Positions 1 to 13,099 of a stretch of DNA of 50,000 nucleotides are shown here, piece after piece. Under the pieces are notes generated by a model that worked only from the letters and a program-made list of their open reading frames with translations, ran no database searches and was not told the origin of the DNA. The translations under genes and the position numbers were made by a program. Numbering within the stretch: the first letter of the stretch is position 1; every line of letters begins with the position of its first letter. The stretch is from Chromera velia (taxonomy: Eukaryota; Sar; Chromeraceae): contig JAHBMJ010000035.1 in the NCBI GenBank assembly GCA_018398765.1, positions 76,258 to 126,257 of the forward strand. Reading direction: 5' to 3'.

Positions 1-389
1 GGGGGGGGGGGAGGAAGGAAAGGGAGGGGAGCGCCTTTTGAAAGAGGAGAGAAAGAAATGCGAGAATGAGCTTGTCAACTGGACAGTCGTCCATGTCTTT
101 CGTTTTTCGGTTACATTTGCAACCGCGCTCGTGTCTTTCAGATGAACCAGAGAACAGGGTGAAAGTAGCTGCTTGCAAAGAGACATAATCAAAAAGGGGT
201 CTGTCACACACAGAAAGCAAAGGGTTGGGCGGAAGAGGGGGTGAAACGACTCAATCCTCAGTCGGAAATTGCCAATCAGCAGTAACCCATAAATGAACCT
301 TGCTCTTCACGCTCCTTTCTCTGCATGCATTCAGTTTCCTTTCCCTCCTTTTTGCTTCCCGTTCATCTCTTCTTTCTCTCGTGTTGCAG

Positions 390-2820
390 AACGGAGATCT
401 CTGGTGTTTGTCATCTGACCACAAGATGGGTCGTCTCGTTCAGAGCGGGTGGAAGAACCACGGCATCCTGGGGGGGGCAGAGTTGAGGGACTTTGACTTC
501 GACAAGAACAACAGACTGACGGGAGTCAATCTGCAGGTAGGTAGGCACGTGTACGCGTTCTGAGATTTTTTTTTTGTATTCGATTATCTGCGTCTGCCTC
601 AGTCTGATATTCCTCCAGAAACGAAAGGGCGGAAGCTCCCCAGTCCAAAAGTTTGGTCCTTTCGCTGCCATCCCGTTCTCTCTGCATGCACTGCTGGCTT
701 TTACCGACCCCTTGAAAAATTCATGGCCGCATTGATTCCGCACTAAAAAAAATACTCTTTCGAAAACTGTGAGAATTAATATGATTGATTGATTCTGCAG
801 GGAGAGGTTGTGATCTGGAACGGGTACTCTTGGGACCGTTTGGGGGCTCTCGGGAGCTGGAAACTCGAACAACTAACGGTCGGTCGGTCGGTGGCTGCGT
901 TGGAAGGAAGGAGGCTTCCTTCAAGGTGCTTGACAGTGAAAGAAAAAGAAGGAGACTTATCGCATCGATGTACGGAGCAAGAGAGAGAGAGACAGAGAGA
1001 GAGAGAGAGTCGGAGGAACCGAGAAAGAAAGGAAAACGGATTCATTGTTCGAAGCTCTCTCTGTCCCTTTTTGTTCCTGACCCTTTTGTTTGTCTAAGTA
1101 AGTACGTGTCTCTGATGAATGCATCTCTCTCTCTTTCTCTTTCTCTGTCTGTCTCGTGCTTGCAGTTTGATCCTTCAGGAGTCCTCTGGGGTCTCTCGAC
1201 GTCGGGAAATGTTGGGTCCTTTGACCGTCGACGGAAGCGCTGGAAGGACTTTGTCAGTCAGCCAGTCAGGCAGGCAGGCAGTCAGTGAGTCACTCTCCTC
1301 TTTTCCTCTGTCTTTTGCTCTTCCTTCCGTATGTTGCTGGAAGGAAGGATTCCCTTGTTCGCGCTGGCTGTGCTTGTTTGAAATGATTTTGGCAGTAGCG
1401 TGCCATGTAAATTGGAAGCTTGTGTCGGTCTGCTTGGAACATGTGTTGACGATCTGTAGGTGTGCGTCTGAATGCTCGGAACGCTTTGGGGTAAGAATTT
1501 TCGGAACGCTTAAAGAGATGGTCCCTCGTGTGATTGCATGCATGCTCACGCATGCTCATGCCACTGGATCGATCGATCAGGGCCAACTGGGAGGCTGGCG
1601 GCTGAAGGCTCTGACATTCGACAACAATGGACGTCTCTGGGCGGTGGGGCCTCACGAAGAACTGGCACAGTGGGCAGGTGGGTCCTTCCGTTTTTCTCTA
1701 TGTTGATGTGGGAGGGCACCGTCTGTTTTCTCTGTGTCTTTTTGAGACTTGCTTATCTTCTCGAGTAGTAGTCTTGGATCTATTGAGAGAATGAGGAAAC
1801 CCTCTCTGCCTCTGTTGTATCGATCGGCCCTTCTCTCCTGAATGTTCGTTCGTTCTCGTTGATCGATGAATCGGTCAGTCGACAAAGAGAGTCAAAGCAG
1901 GGAGAGCCCAGAGAATCAATTGAGATTCTTTACTCCATTCGTTTGTTCTCCACAGGTCTTTTGATTAGTCCGCCTGTGACTTCTCTGATTCTGCAGATGA
2001 AGCGAAGGAGTGGGTGATCTACGGCTACGTCGGTAATTGGCACTTCAAGGATATCGCCTTCAGAAGGGATGCAGGACTAGACAGGCTCGTTACTGCCAGA
2101 GGGGCACTGGCATCCGGCATTCTAGCTCCAGTGCCTGAGACCCCGCACGAAGCGGGGCCGAACAGCAACATCCATGACCTGGGTGCACGTCTCACTGGCG
2201 GTGGAGGAGAGTCTGCTCGAATGCTTTCGAGAAGACGGCTTTTGAGCCTGAGTGGGGAGGCCTCCCCGATCGAGCCTCTGTCCCAGCCGCTGTCTCCGTC
2301 TGGAGGCAGCGCTAGTCGTCTCGCCGCCTCACTACAGCAACCCCAACCTCCTCGAGGGGTGTTGAATGCGAATGCCGTCTCTCCTCGGGGCGTCTCCAGA
2401 GGTCTTCGTGCCTCCTCTGCCACTGCCAGATACATGAACGACTTCTCCGCCCCCACCAGCTCCTCTCTCAAGACACGGCCGCACGGCCCCGTCTCCATCC
2501 AAGCAGCAGCTGCCGCAGCCGCAGCGGGTACCGGAGGTGGAGGGCGGCTCGGGAAGACGAAGGGGGGCTCGGGGACCTCTTCCCATTCTCGCATTCCCTC
2601 CCTGCGTCTGTCTTGTACAAAGAGTGGGGGGAAACACACAAAGCGACCCAGTGGGGGGGGGCGGCAGCAGGGGGAGAGACTCTCCAAGGGCCCCGGCAAG
2701 GGTGCCAAAGGAGGAGCGCAGAGTTCTTCTGCACAGCAGCAGCAGCAGAAGCCGCCAGAGCCGTCTGATCCTCCTGTAGGCGTGGGGGGGCAGGGAGACG
2801 AGTTGGAGGACTCTTCTTGA
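390..2820 (+). CDS. Beta-propeller (tectonin-like repeat) protein, 5' partial
   Basis: Exons read as 390-536, 801-878, 1166-1252, 1581-1677 and 1997-2820. Phases agree at every join and give 410 in-window residues ending at TGA 2818-2820. The first exon follows TTGCAG in phase 0 with no credible start before it, so the N-terminus lies upstream of the window. The first ~150 residues carry units of roughly 40-45 residues that share a pattern of W..R/KL..L.FD..G.LW (for example SWKLEQLTFDPSGVLWG, GWRLKALTFDNNGRLWAVG, NWHFKDIAFRRDAGLDRLV). This is typical of tectonin or related beta-propeller blades. The last ~230 residues are low complexity: Ser/Pro/Gly/Arg-rich with a poly-Ala run, a poly-Gln run and basic patches, so probably disordered. 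Function is unknown; a binding scaffold is a guess from the fold. The repeat pattern is seen directly and the family name is inferred. Confidence 0.7.
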
Positions 2821-3930
2821 AGGGAGGGAGGCGAGAGAGAAGGTAGAAAGAAAGAGGCAATTAAAGGGGTCTTGGAGGAAATGGAGGAAATGCGTTTCGG
2901 TAGCATGGAGGAGTAAACGGTAGGGTGTGTCTGTGGATGTGGTCCTCTCCGATGTGTCTTTGATGACCTTTGCGGAAGAGGGAGGGAGGGTTGTGCGATT
3001 CCACAGGAGGAGAGAACGGAAGACGAGATGGAGAGGAGAGGGGTGGGGGTTTGTTCAGTACGCCGGACAGAAAAAGCAAGGCATGGAGGCCTTTTTGGTC
3101 ACACGCTCACACACTCAGTGTCCCCCGAATACTCTCCCCTCCCCTTCTTTTGCCTGATTCTCCATTCTTTCTTTCCTTTTCTCATTCTTCGCGCTCCGAC
3201 TGTTTTCACTCGTGGTAGAGGCCTATGGTAGATGAAAGACCGGGGGGGGTTCAGAGAGGGATCCTCGTGAGTAGCAGAAGGTTCAACTTCTGCTTCATCG
3301 TCGCTTTTTCGTCTCTGCTTTAGCAGATTTTCTTTGTCATTTTCAATTGATGTCTTGCCTGTTCTGTCCATGTCGATGTGGGCAGCTCCAGGCTGAACGA
3401 TCTCCTGAGGATCGTCTTCGCAAAAGCGAAACAAATAAGTGAGAGCAGGGGAANNGGGGGGGGGGGGAAGGCAGCCTTTGAGGGAACACGGCCGTTGGTG
3501 AACTGCACAGGGTGTGATGATCGAAGGACGGCATTACCTCTTTTCAGGTCGACAACGTAATATCTCCACAATGTGTTCTCCGCCAATTAATCCATCCCAT
3601 CCGCTGCAGCGCGCTGCAGTTGATTCCAATCGCCCCTGATCGACAATCGGTCTGCCAGCATTGAAGGCTTGGCCGGGGTGCCTGCCTGTCTCGAGTCCTT
3701 TCTCGCCAGACTCGGCATGTGTTATCCTCCAGTCATGGCTGCTCCCTTCCTTTCTCCCTCCTTTTCTCCTTCTCTATGTGGCCTCTTTTGTGTCTCCCCT
3801 TTTCCGTGAAAATCGATGCTTGCATGTCTGCGATCCTAGGTGCGGTCTGTCCTATAGGGTCTGTCGCCGTACTGGGAAAACCGTTGTTGCCTGTGTCACC
3901 TTCCTTTGTGGGAAAAGACTACCGTTAGTA
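2821..3930. other. Intergenic region with unresolved bases (NN)
   Basis: No exon with supportable splice sites is visible. The first ~150 bases are probably 3' untranslated sequence of the preceding gene. Two N characters sit at 3454-3455, directly before a run of G, so this is an assembly ambiguity in a homopolymer. Short frames across the N are not reliable. A CTGCAGCGCGCTGCAG inverted repeat lies at about 3604-3619. Confidence 0.5.
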
Positions 3931-4980
3931 GCCTAGGTTAGTAGCACTATCGTATAACTAGCTACGTATCGAACCAGCCAACAGACATAAGTAATTACTT
4001 TTAATCATTTGGAATATATTAATTATTTCACGTGCTAATGAGCCTAGTAATTACCTATGATTGCACTAACATATATTCGTTCGATCTGGATATTCCTTTT
4101 TTAGTTCCTTTTTTTTTTGTATTTGAATTTTCCGTATTGTTATGCACTGTAAATCTATATTCTAGAAATATACTAGGAAATTATTATATTAAATTGAATT
4201 TGATTGTCCCTGGTTTACTCACTATACATGAATTTATGTAGGATATAAGTGATAAGTGATTAGTGGTGCCCTTTACTACGTTGGCCAGAGCCTATCATAC
4301 GGCTCACCGGCTTTAACCTCATACATCATCATCATCATCACTATTATTATTATTATTGATCGGTCTATAGGCCATCATGCAATGCATGAATCTAGGACAA
4401 TGCTGTATTGCCCCTTTGCCAGACCTGCATCACTTGTCGGATCGTCATATAAAGTCTATAATAGAGATTAATCCTAGGATCGACCGTTCAAACTTTTTTT
4501 ATTGACGCCAATTTGACAGGGTCGATCGATCAAAGCTTCCTATGCCAAATTTCTAGCCAAATTTATACTAAATTTTGCAGCTGCATGAAATCATATACCT
4601 ATATAGAAGCTGGCCGGGAATCTTTAAATAAAATTTATATATTAAGTCTAGAGCTTCAACTTTAATTAATACTTCAAGTTGCATTATCATCACACTGGCA
4701 CCATCCTAGTAACCGTCATTCATTATCGCTATTGGCTTAATGCCCATAAAGGGGCCTTTAGCATTCAACTGCCATAATTCAATTAAAACTACAGCTAAAG
4801 CTTCTAACTGATATGAAAAAATTATTATTTTCAACTTAAAGTACATGGGAAGCCTGTAAAGTCATGCAGGCTAATACTGAGGCTATCGTGCAGCTCAATT
4901 TATCAGGGTGGAACCACCGGTTAATCATATCAAATTATATAACCACTGGCAATCCCTCCTAGAATGTGTTGGATTCCCTT
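3930..4980. mobile_element. AT-rich island 1, probable degenerate transposable-element sequence
   Basis: Base composition drops sharply to AT-rich here compared with both flanks, and no long frame exists. Positions 4302-4340 (ending in ATC trinucleotide repeats, then ATT repeats) match exactly, in inverted orientation, the 39 bases at 15894-15932 in island 2. A second block at 4244-4272 resembles 37866-37895 in island 4. Shared blocks in separate AT-rich islands indicate one repeat family. A microsatellite tail after a conserved block is what the 3' ends of some non-LTR retrotransposons look like, but no reverse-transcriptase frame was found, so the class is unknown. Confidence 0.55.
4302..4340 (+). 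repeat. 39-bp interspersed repeat block, copy A
   Basis: Identical over 39 bases to the reverse complement of 15894-15932. The block has the core CACCGGCTTTAACCTCATAC and runs into (ATC)n. Weaker similarity extends upstream through an AGAGCCTAT motif at about 4287-4295. It sits inside AT-rich island 1. Confidence 0.85.
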
Positions 4981-5141
4981 CAAGTTGAACGATCCTGTCG
5001 ATCAGTCACATACCCAAAGACGTCTTGTTCTTCCCAGTGACTCGGCCCGTATACACGTCTGCAGGAAGCCCCGCCCCAGGGACTACTTGCTCTTCTGCAG
5101 CAAATTCTGCTCAGCCTTCTGCCTCCCTCCCGCCCCCTGCG

Positions 5142-5501
5142 TCACGGCCTGGCTCGCAATTGAAACGAAATCTGACGTCCATCAAATGTCACACTCCCAT
5201 TGGAACCCTCCTGCTGTGTAAAAATCATCTTGGCCGCTTTCTTCGATCTCGTGGCCGGAGTGACAGTCGCGTATACGTTTATCTGACACCGCAACACTCC
5301 TTCTTCCGAATCGCTATCCGGCCGCTTGAACGAAGTACGACAGGCCGTAACATCTGCAGGCTTACAAGCCTTTTCTTTCCCACCTATACCCATCTTGATA
5401 ACTTTCCCCAGTGCTTTAATAAACCCGTTGTTGACTTCTACTCTAAAACTTTCAAACCCTGCACCACAACACGCAACGCAGAAAACTGATTTGGCGTTCA
5501 A
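5142..5501 (-). CDS. Unrecognised 119-residue frame, possibly a gene or element fragment
   Basis: An open frame on the minus strand at the edge of AT-rich island 1. It has a mixed, protein-like composition rather than a simple repeat, including a Cys-containing start (FCVACCGAGF) and an acidic patch (PDSDSEEG). No convincing splice sites or neighbouring exons were found and I recognise no family. It could be a fragment of an element-encoded protein, an exon of an unseen gene, or chance. Reported only because it is the one plausible coding stretch between 4980 and 7190. Confidence 0.2.
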   Translation of the reverse strand: MNAKSVFCVACCGAGFESFRVEVNNGFIKALGKVIKMGIGGKEKACKPADVTACRTSFKRPDSDSEEGVLRCQINVYATVTPATRSKKAAKMIFTQQEGSNGSVTFDGRQISFQLRARP

Positions 5502-5809
5502 GGCTCAGGCCACAGGCCAGGACAAAAGCCTTTCAATCATACAATCCTTTGTCAACTCTTATTACAACAGCCATCAGACAAGAGAAATAGAGGGCGGTCA
5601 AGAGATACCATACCAATAACAAAGAGGTTGCGTCGAAACGAGCGAGCAAGTGAGCGGGAGTGAAAGTGAAAGTGAGAGGAGTTAGGGGGTGGGAGTGATA
5701 GGGAGAGAGCGAGAGAGAAAGAGAGGTTGAAGGAAACAGTTGGACCGACAAACTACAGACAGAGACACCGAGAGAGACAGACAGTCAGTCGTAGGCAGGC
5801 AGGCAGGTA

Positions 5810-5896
5810 GGCAGAAAGAAAGAAGAAAGGAAGCAAGGAAAGAAAGAAAGAAAGAAAAAAAGAAAGAAAGAAAAAAAGAAAAAAAGAAAGAAAGAG

Positions 5897-5935
<39 letters not shown>

Positions 5936-6060
5936 AAAAAACAGGGAAGCAAGGAAGTAAGGAAGCAAGGAAAGAAAGAAAGAAACAAAGAAAGAAAGAA
6001 AGAAAGAAGCAAGGAAAGAAAGAAAGAAAGAAACAAGAAAAAAAAAAGAAAGGGGAAAAC
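5810..6060. repeat. (GAAA)n purine tract
   Basis: About 250 bases of GAAA/GGAA/GCAAGGAA units. Open frames on both strands here (Lys/Glu/Arg-rich on plus, Phe/Leu/Ser-rich on minus) are artefacts of the repeat. Confidence 0.9.
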
Positions 6061-6960
6061 AAAAGAAACAAAACCACATGGTTCCCCCCTCTTCTTCATG
6101 CATATAACAGACAAAAAGAAAGAAAGCAACGAAGATAAAAGAACATCACGACAACTCAGACAGACAAACAGCGAAACTATATCGTCTTTTCTTTTCTTTT
6201 CCGTTCAGACAGACAGACAGACAGACAGACTTCTTCTTCTCCTTTCTTTTCTTCATGGCAGACAGAGAGACTATACAGATACGCAGACAGACCATACTAC
6301 AAACAGACCAAATGGTTTTTTCCCCTCCACTTCTTAACAGACAGACTGACTGAATGTTTCTTTTTCCCCCTTTTTGTCTTCAGACAGACAGCTTACATGT
6401 TTTTTCTTCTTCTCCCTGAAGCTCCAGTCAGTCAGACAGAGAGACAGATAGACAGACATCTGACAAACTGACAGATAGGCAAAGTCGGCAGGGGCTCCAA
6501 AGGGTGAGGGTTAAGCGCCCCTTGCCTCTCAACCTCCCGACAGGATTTCACGTGATCACCTATTCATCACACACAACTGTCCTGCTGCTTCCACTCAAGA
6601 CAAGAGAGAGAAAAAATGGAGGGAGACAAGAAAAATTAAAAAAGAAAAAAAGAAAGAAAGAACAGATAGACAGACTAACCAGATCGTTTATTTCCCTCCT
6701 CTTCTACAGAAAAAAGAGAAGAGAGAAGAAAATAAAGAAAGAAAGAAAGAGAAGAGAAGGAAAGCAAAGAAAAGGAAGAGAAGCAAAGACAAGTATAGAG
6801 AAGAGAAGAAAAGACAAGAGAATGAGAAGAGAAGAGAAAAGCAAAGAAACAAAATAAAAAGAAAGAAAGAAAGAAAGAAAAGAAAAAAAAAAATGAATGA
6901 ATGAATAAATGAATGAATGAGAAAGTGAACAAAAGAGTGAAAGACGCATAGATAGAGAGG
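6060..6960. repeat. Mixed GACA/GAAA repeats with interspersed conserved boxes
   Basis: GACAGACAGACA tracts alternate with boxes of the form ATGGTTTTTTCCCCTCC..CTTCTT (around 6078, 6311 and 6395), then a box at 6486-6601, then (GAAA)n to about 6900 and (GAAT)n to 6920. The 6486-6601 box recurs near 41.3 and 41.7 kb. No gene is visible. Confidence 0.75.
6486..6601 (+). repeat. Dispersed ~115-bp repeat, copy 1
   Basis: Contains TTAAGCGCCCCTTGCC, then GACAGGATTTCACGTGATCAC, then CTGCTGCTTCCACTCAAGAC. The same ordered boxes occur at 41679-41797 and, in part, at 41290-41400. Shared sequence before the first box (GGCAGGGG) shows the repeat is longer than any one motif. All copies are surrounded by GACA repeats. 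Confidence 0.7.
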
Positions 6961-7194
6961 CAAACAGTGAAGCTACAAAAATGAAAGAGGGTTTATCAGG
7001 TTTGGGTATATGCATTCAGAGCGACAAATACGCCAACAAGAAGGTTGGCAGCTAGACGGATCAGGAATTGCGCAGCGTTGATACAGTGGTATACAACGAA
7101 CATGGCATGGAAGCAGAAAAGGTAAAGGAAGAAAGAGAAGCTGAGGACGAAAGGGAAAAGCCATTCTTCTGTCGTAATTTTTGTGCTATGCTCT

Positions 7195-8090
7195 CAAAAA
7201 TATGTACGCAAGCGTTGCAGAGCCTCTGGCTAGTTTTTACTCTCTCAAAAACGTACACGCAAGCATTGCAGAGCCTCTGGCTGGTTTTTGCTCCTTAAAA
7301 ACGTGCACGCAAGCGTTATAGAGCCTCTGGCTGGTTTTTGCTCCTCAAAAACGTGCATGCAAGCGTTGCAGAGCCTCTGGCTGGTTTCTGCTCCTCAAAA
7401 ACGTACACGCAAGCATTACAGAGCCTCTGGCTGGTTTTTGCTCTCTCAAAAACGTGCACGCAAGCGTTGCAGAGCCTCTGGCTGGTTTCTGCTCTCTCAG
7501 AAACGTGCACGCAAGCGTTGCAGAGCCTCTGGCTGGTTTTTGCTCTCTCAGAAACGTGCATTGCAAGCGTTTGTGCACGCAAGCGTTGCAGAGCCTCTGG
7601 CTGGTTTCTGCTCCTCAGAAATGTGCATTCAAGCGTTGCAGAGCCTCTGGCTGGTTTCTGCTCCTCAGAAACGTGCACACAAGCATTGCAGAGCCCCTGA
7701 CTAGTTTTTGCTCTCTCAGAAACGTGCACACAAGCGTTACAGAGCCTCTGGCTGGTTTCTACTCTCTCAGAAACGTGTACGCAAGCGTTGCAGAGCCTTT
7801 GGCTGGTTTCTGCTCTCTTAAAAACGTGCACGCAAGCATTGCAGAGCCTCTGGCTGGTTTCTGCTCCTCAAAAACGTGTACGCAAGCGTTGCAGAGCCTT
7901 TGGCTGGTTTCTGCTCTCTTAAAAACGTACATGCAAGCATTGCAGAGCCTCTGGCTGGTTTTTGCTCCTTAAAAACGTGCACGCAAGCGTTGCAGAGCCT
8001 CTGGCTGGTTTCTGCTCCTCAGAAACGTGCACGCAAGCATTGCAGAGCCTCTGGCTGGTTTCTGCTCTCTCAGAAACGTGCACGCAACCT
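7195..8090 (+). repeat. Minisatellite: ~17 tandem copies of a 50-51 bp unit
   Basis: The core GCAGAGCCTCTGGCTGGTTT, followed by CTGCTC, AAAACGTGCACGCAAGC, recurs about every 50-51 bases. I count 17 cores between about 7215 and 8060. Copies differ by single substitutions, and one junction near 7560-7577 holds a short partial duplication. Because many units are 51 bases (17 codons), long repetitive frames appear on both strands. Units of 50 and 51 bases are mixed, so no frame persists across the array. This argues against a protein product. The array ends about 380 bases before the first kinase exon. Confidence 0.92.
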
Positions 8091-8470
8091 TCGCTGGAAT
8101 GACAACACAATGGACTGCTGTCTGGCTTCTGGACCACACGTTTACATTTCAGACAGTATCCTTGGGATTGGTATATAGATGTGGTTGAACATGGGCTTGT
8201 GGGGGTTTGTCGATTTATACGAGTCCCTTGTATGCACTGCCAGTAGTGACTAAGAATCGTTGGTAAAGTACCTCTGTCTGTACGTTTGTTTTCGGGAGAG
8301 ACGTCTCGGGACTGGATCTGATTAGAATTCGACGACATGCATCTGGTTGTTAAGTAGAGAGTCGCTCAGTCGTCTTCTACGAGTATTTATTCGATCGATC
8401 TTCTACAGCCTTTGAAGCTGGTTTGTTAGTCTGTAGATTTTGTCTTCTGCCGCTGATTCCCTGCATGCAG

Positions 8471-12012
<3,542 letters not shown>

Positions 12013-13080
12013 GTAACTGAGTCAGCTCGGCAGGTGGGAAGGCACGTGAACGCACTGAACGGAGAGAACAGTCGAGAACAATAGAAAGTCACCATATTTA
12101 ATTTCATAAATGAGAGGGAGGAGGGTTATTTCATCGGTCAAGAGGGTAGCAATAAGCAGGGTAGAGGGTGTATGAACACTCCTTTCCCCTCCCCGAGCGG
12201 CTCTTGAGGCAAACGGTGCAGAGTCTGTTAGCCCGGCCACCCTCTCCAGAAAGACAGTGAAATGGGCTGAGTGTCAAAGAAAGGGGGGGCAGGCATGACA
12301 GACTGACCGAGGGGTGAGCTGCCAAGAGACGAAGAGGGAACTGCAGAGAAGGAGGAAAGTTTGAGAGATGGATCGAAGCAGACTCAAAAGAGTTTGGGTG
12401 AGGGAACGAGAAAGAATAAGTGCGTACGTCGACTGCACTTACTGTCAATGCGTCTGTTGCTTCACCCAGAAGAAGCGCCAGATCGACTCTCGTTCAGGAA
12501 GAGACGAGAAGCAGGCGGCCCTTATGCAGAATTGAGTATGTGTGAGAAGACTGCGCGGAGAGTCCAAAAAATATGAGACAGACCAAGAAGAAGAGCCCCT
12601 GCATGCCCTCTCTCCAATCCCGTCTGCAGACACAGAAGGAGACATATATACAGAGAAAATGGAGAAGAGCGATAGACAAAGTGAGAAGAGACGGCCAGCA
12701 ATACATGCATCCAGTGGTGATAGCGTGTGCCGACTTTCTCCGTCTCTGTTGTACGCCGGTCCGTCTCTCTTTTGACTCCCCTCTCCCTCTACACTGCTCC
12801 GGCTGCTTGCTGACAGTCAGTTCGGTTCAAGTAGTTTCAAGCAGCCATGCTTGGCACGGCTTGGCGAGGGTCTCCTTCCTCGCCCTCCCCCCAAACCCCA
12901 CCCCCTTCCTTTCCCCACACAGTCATATACTAAGCGACAGAATCGTCATGCACTCATATACCATAAATGTGGAGCATCGTCGCTTCTCTCTGCCTTGTTC
13001 ACGCCGGCTCATGCAAAGAAAGACCCCACGCCCTCTGCTCTAACAGGCCATTTCATTCAATCGCGGGTCTAGAGCCCAGG
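12013..13080. other. Intergenic, nothing recognised
   Basis: Downstream of the kinase relic. Several short frames exist on both strands, but none has conserved-looking sequence or supportable splice sites. Confidence 0.4.
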
Positions 13081-13099
13081 ATCAGTCGAGAAGATCTTC

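Noticed and set aside
120-175. Possible small upstream exon of the beta-propeller gene beginning ATGAACCAGAGAACAG after TTTCAG
   Set aside because: The acceptor-like CAG is present, but the frame stops quickly and no donor/phase combination joins it convincingly to 390.
5682-6138. Open frames of 114-132 residues rich in Lys/Arg/Glu (plus) or Phe/Leu/Ser (minus)
   Set aside because: Direct translation of the (GAAA)n tract, with all frames open because the repeat has no stop codons.
7288-8338. Repetitive frames of up to 172 residues over the minisatellite
   Set aside because: Present on both strands and in several frames, and interrupted by 50/51-base unit changes. Best explained by the 51-base period.
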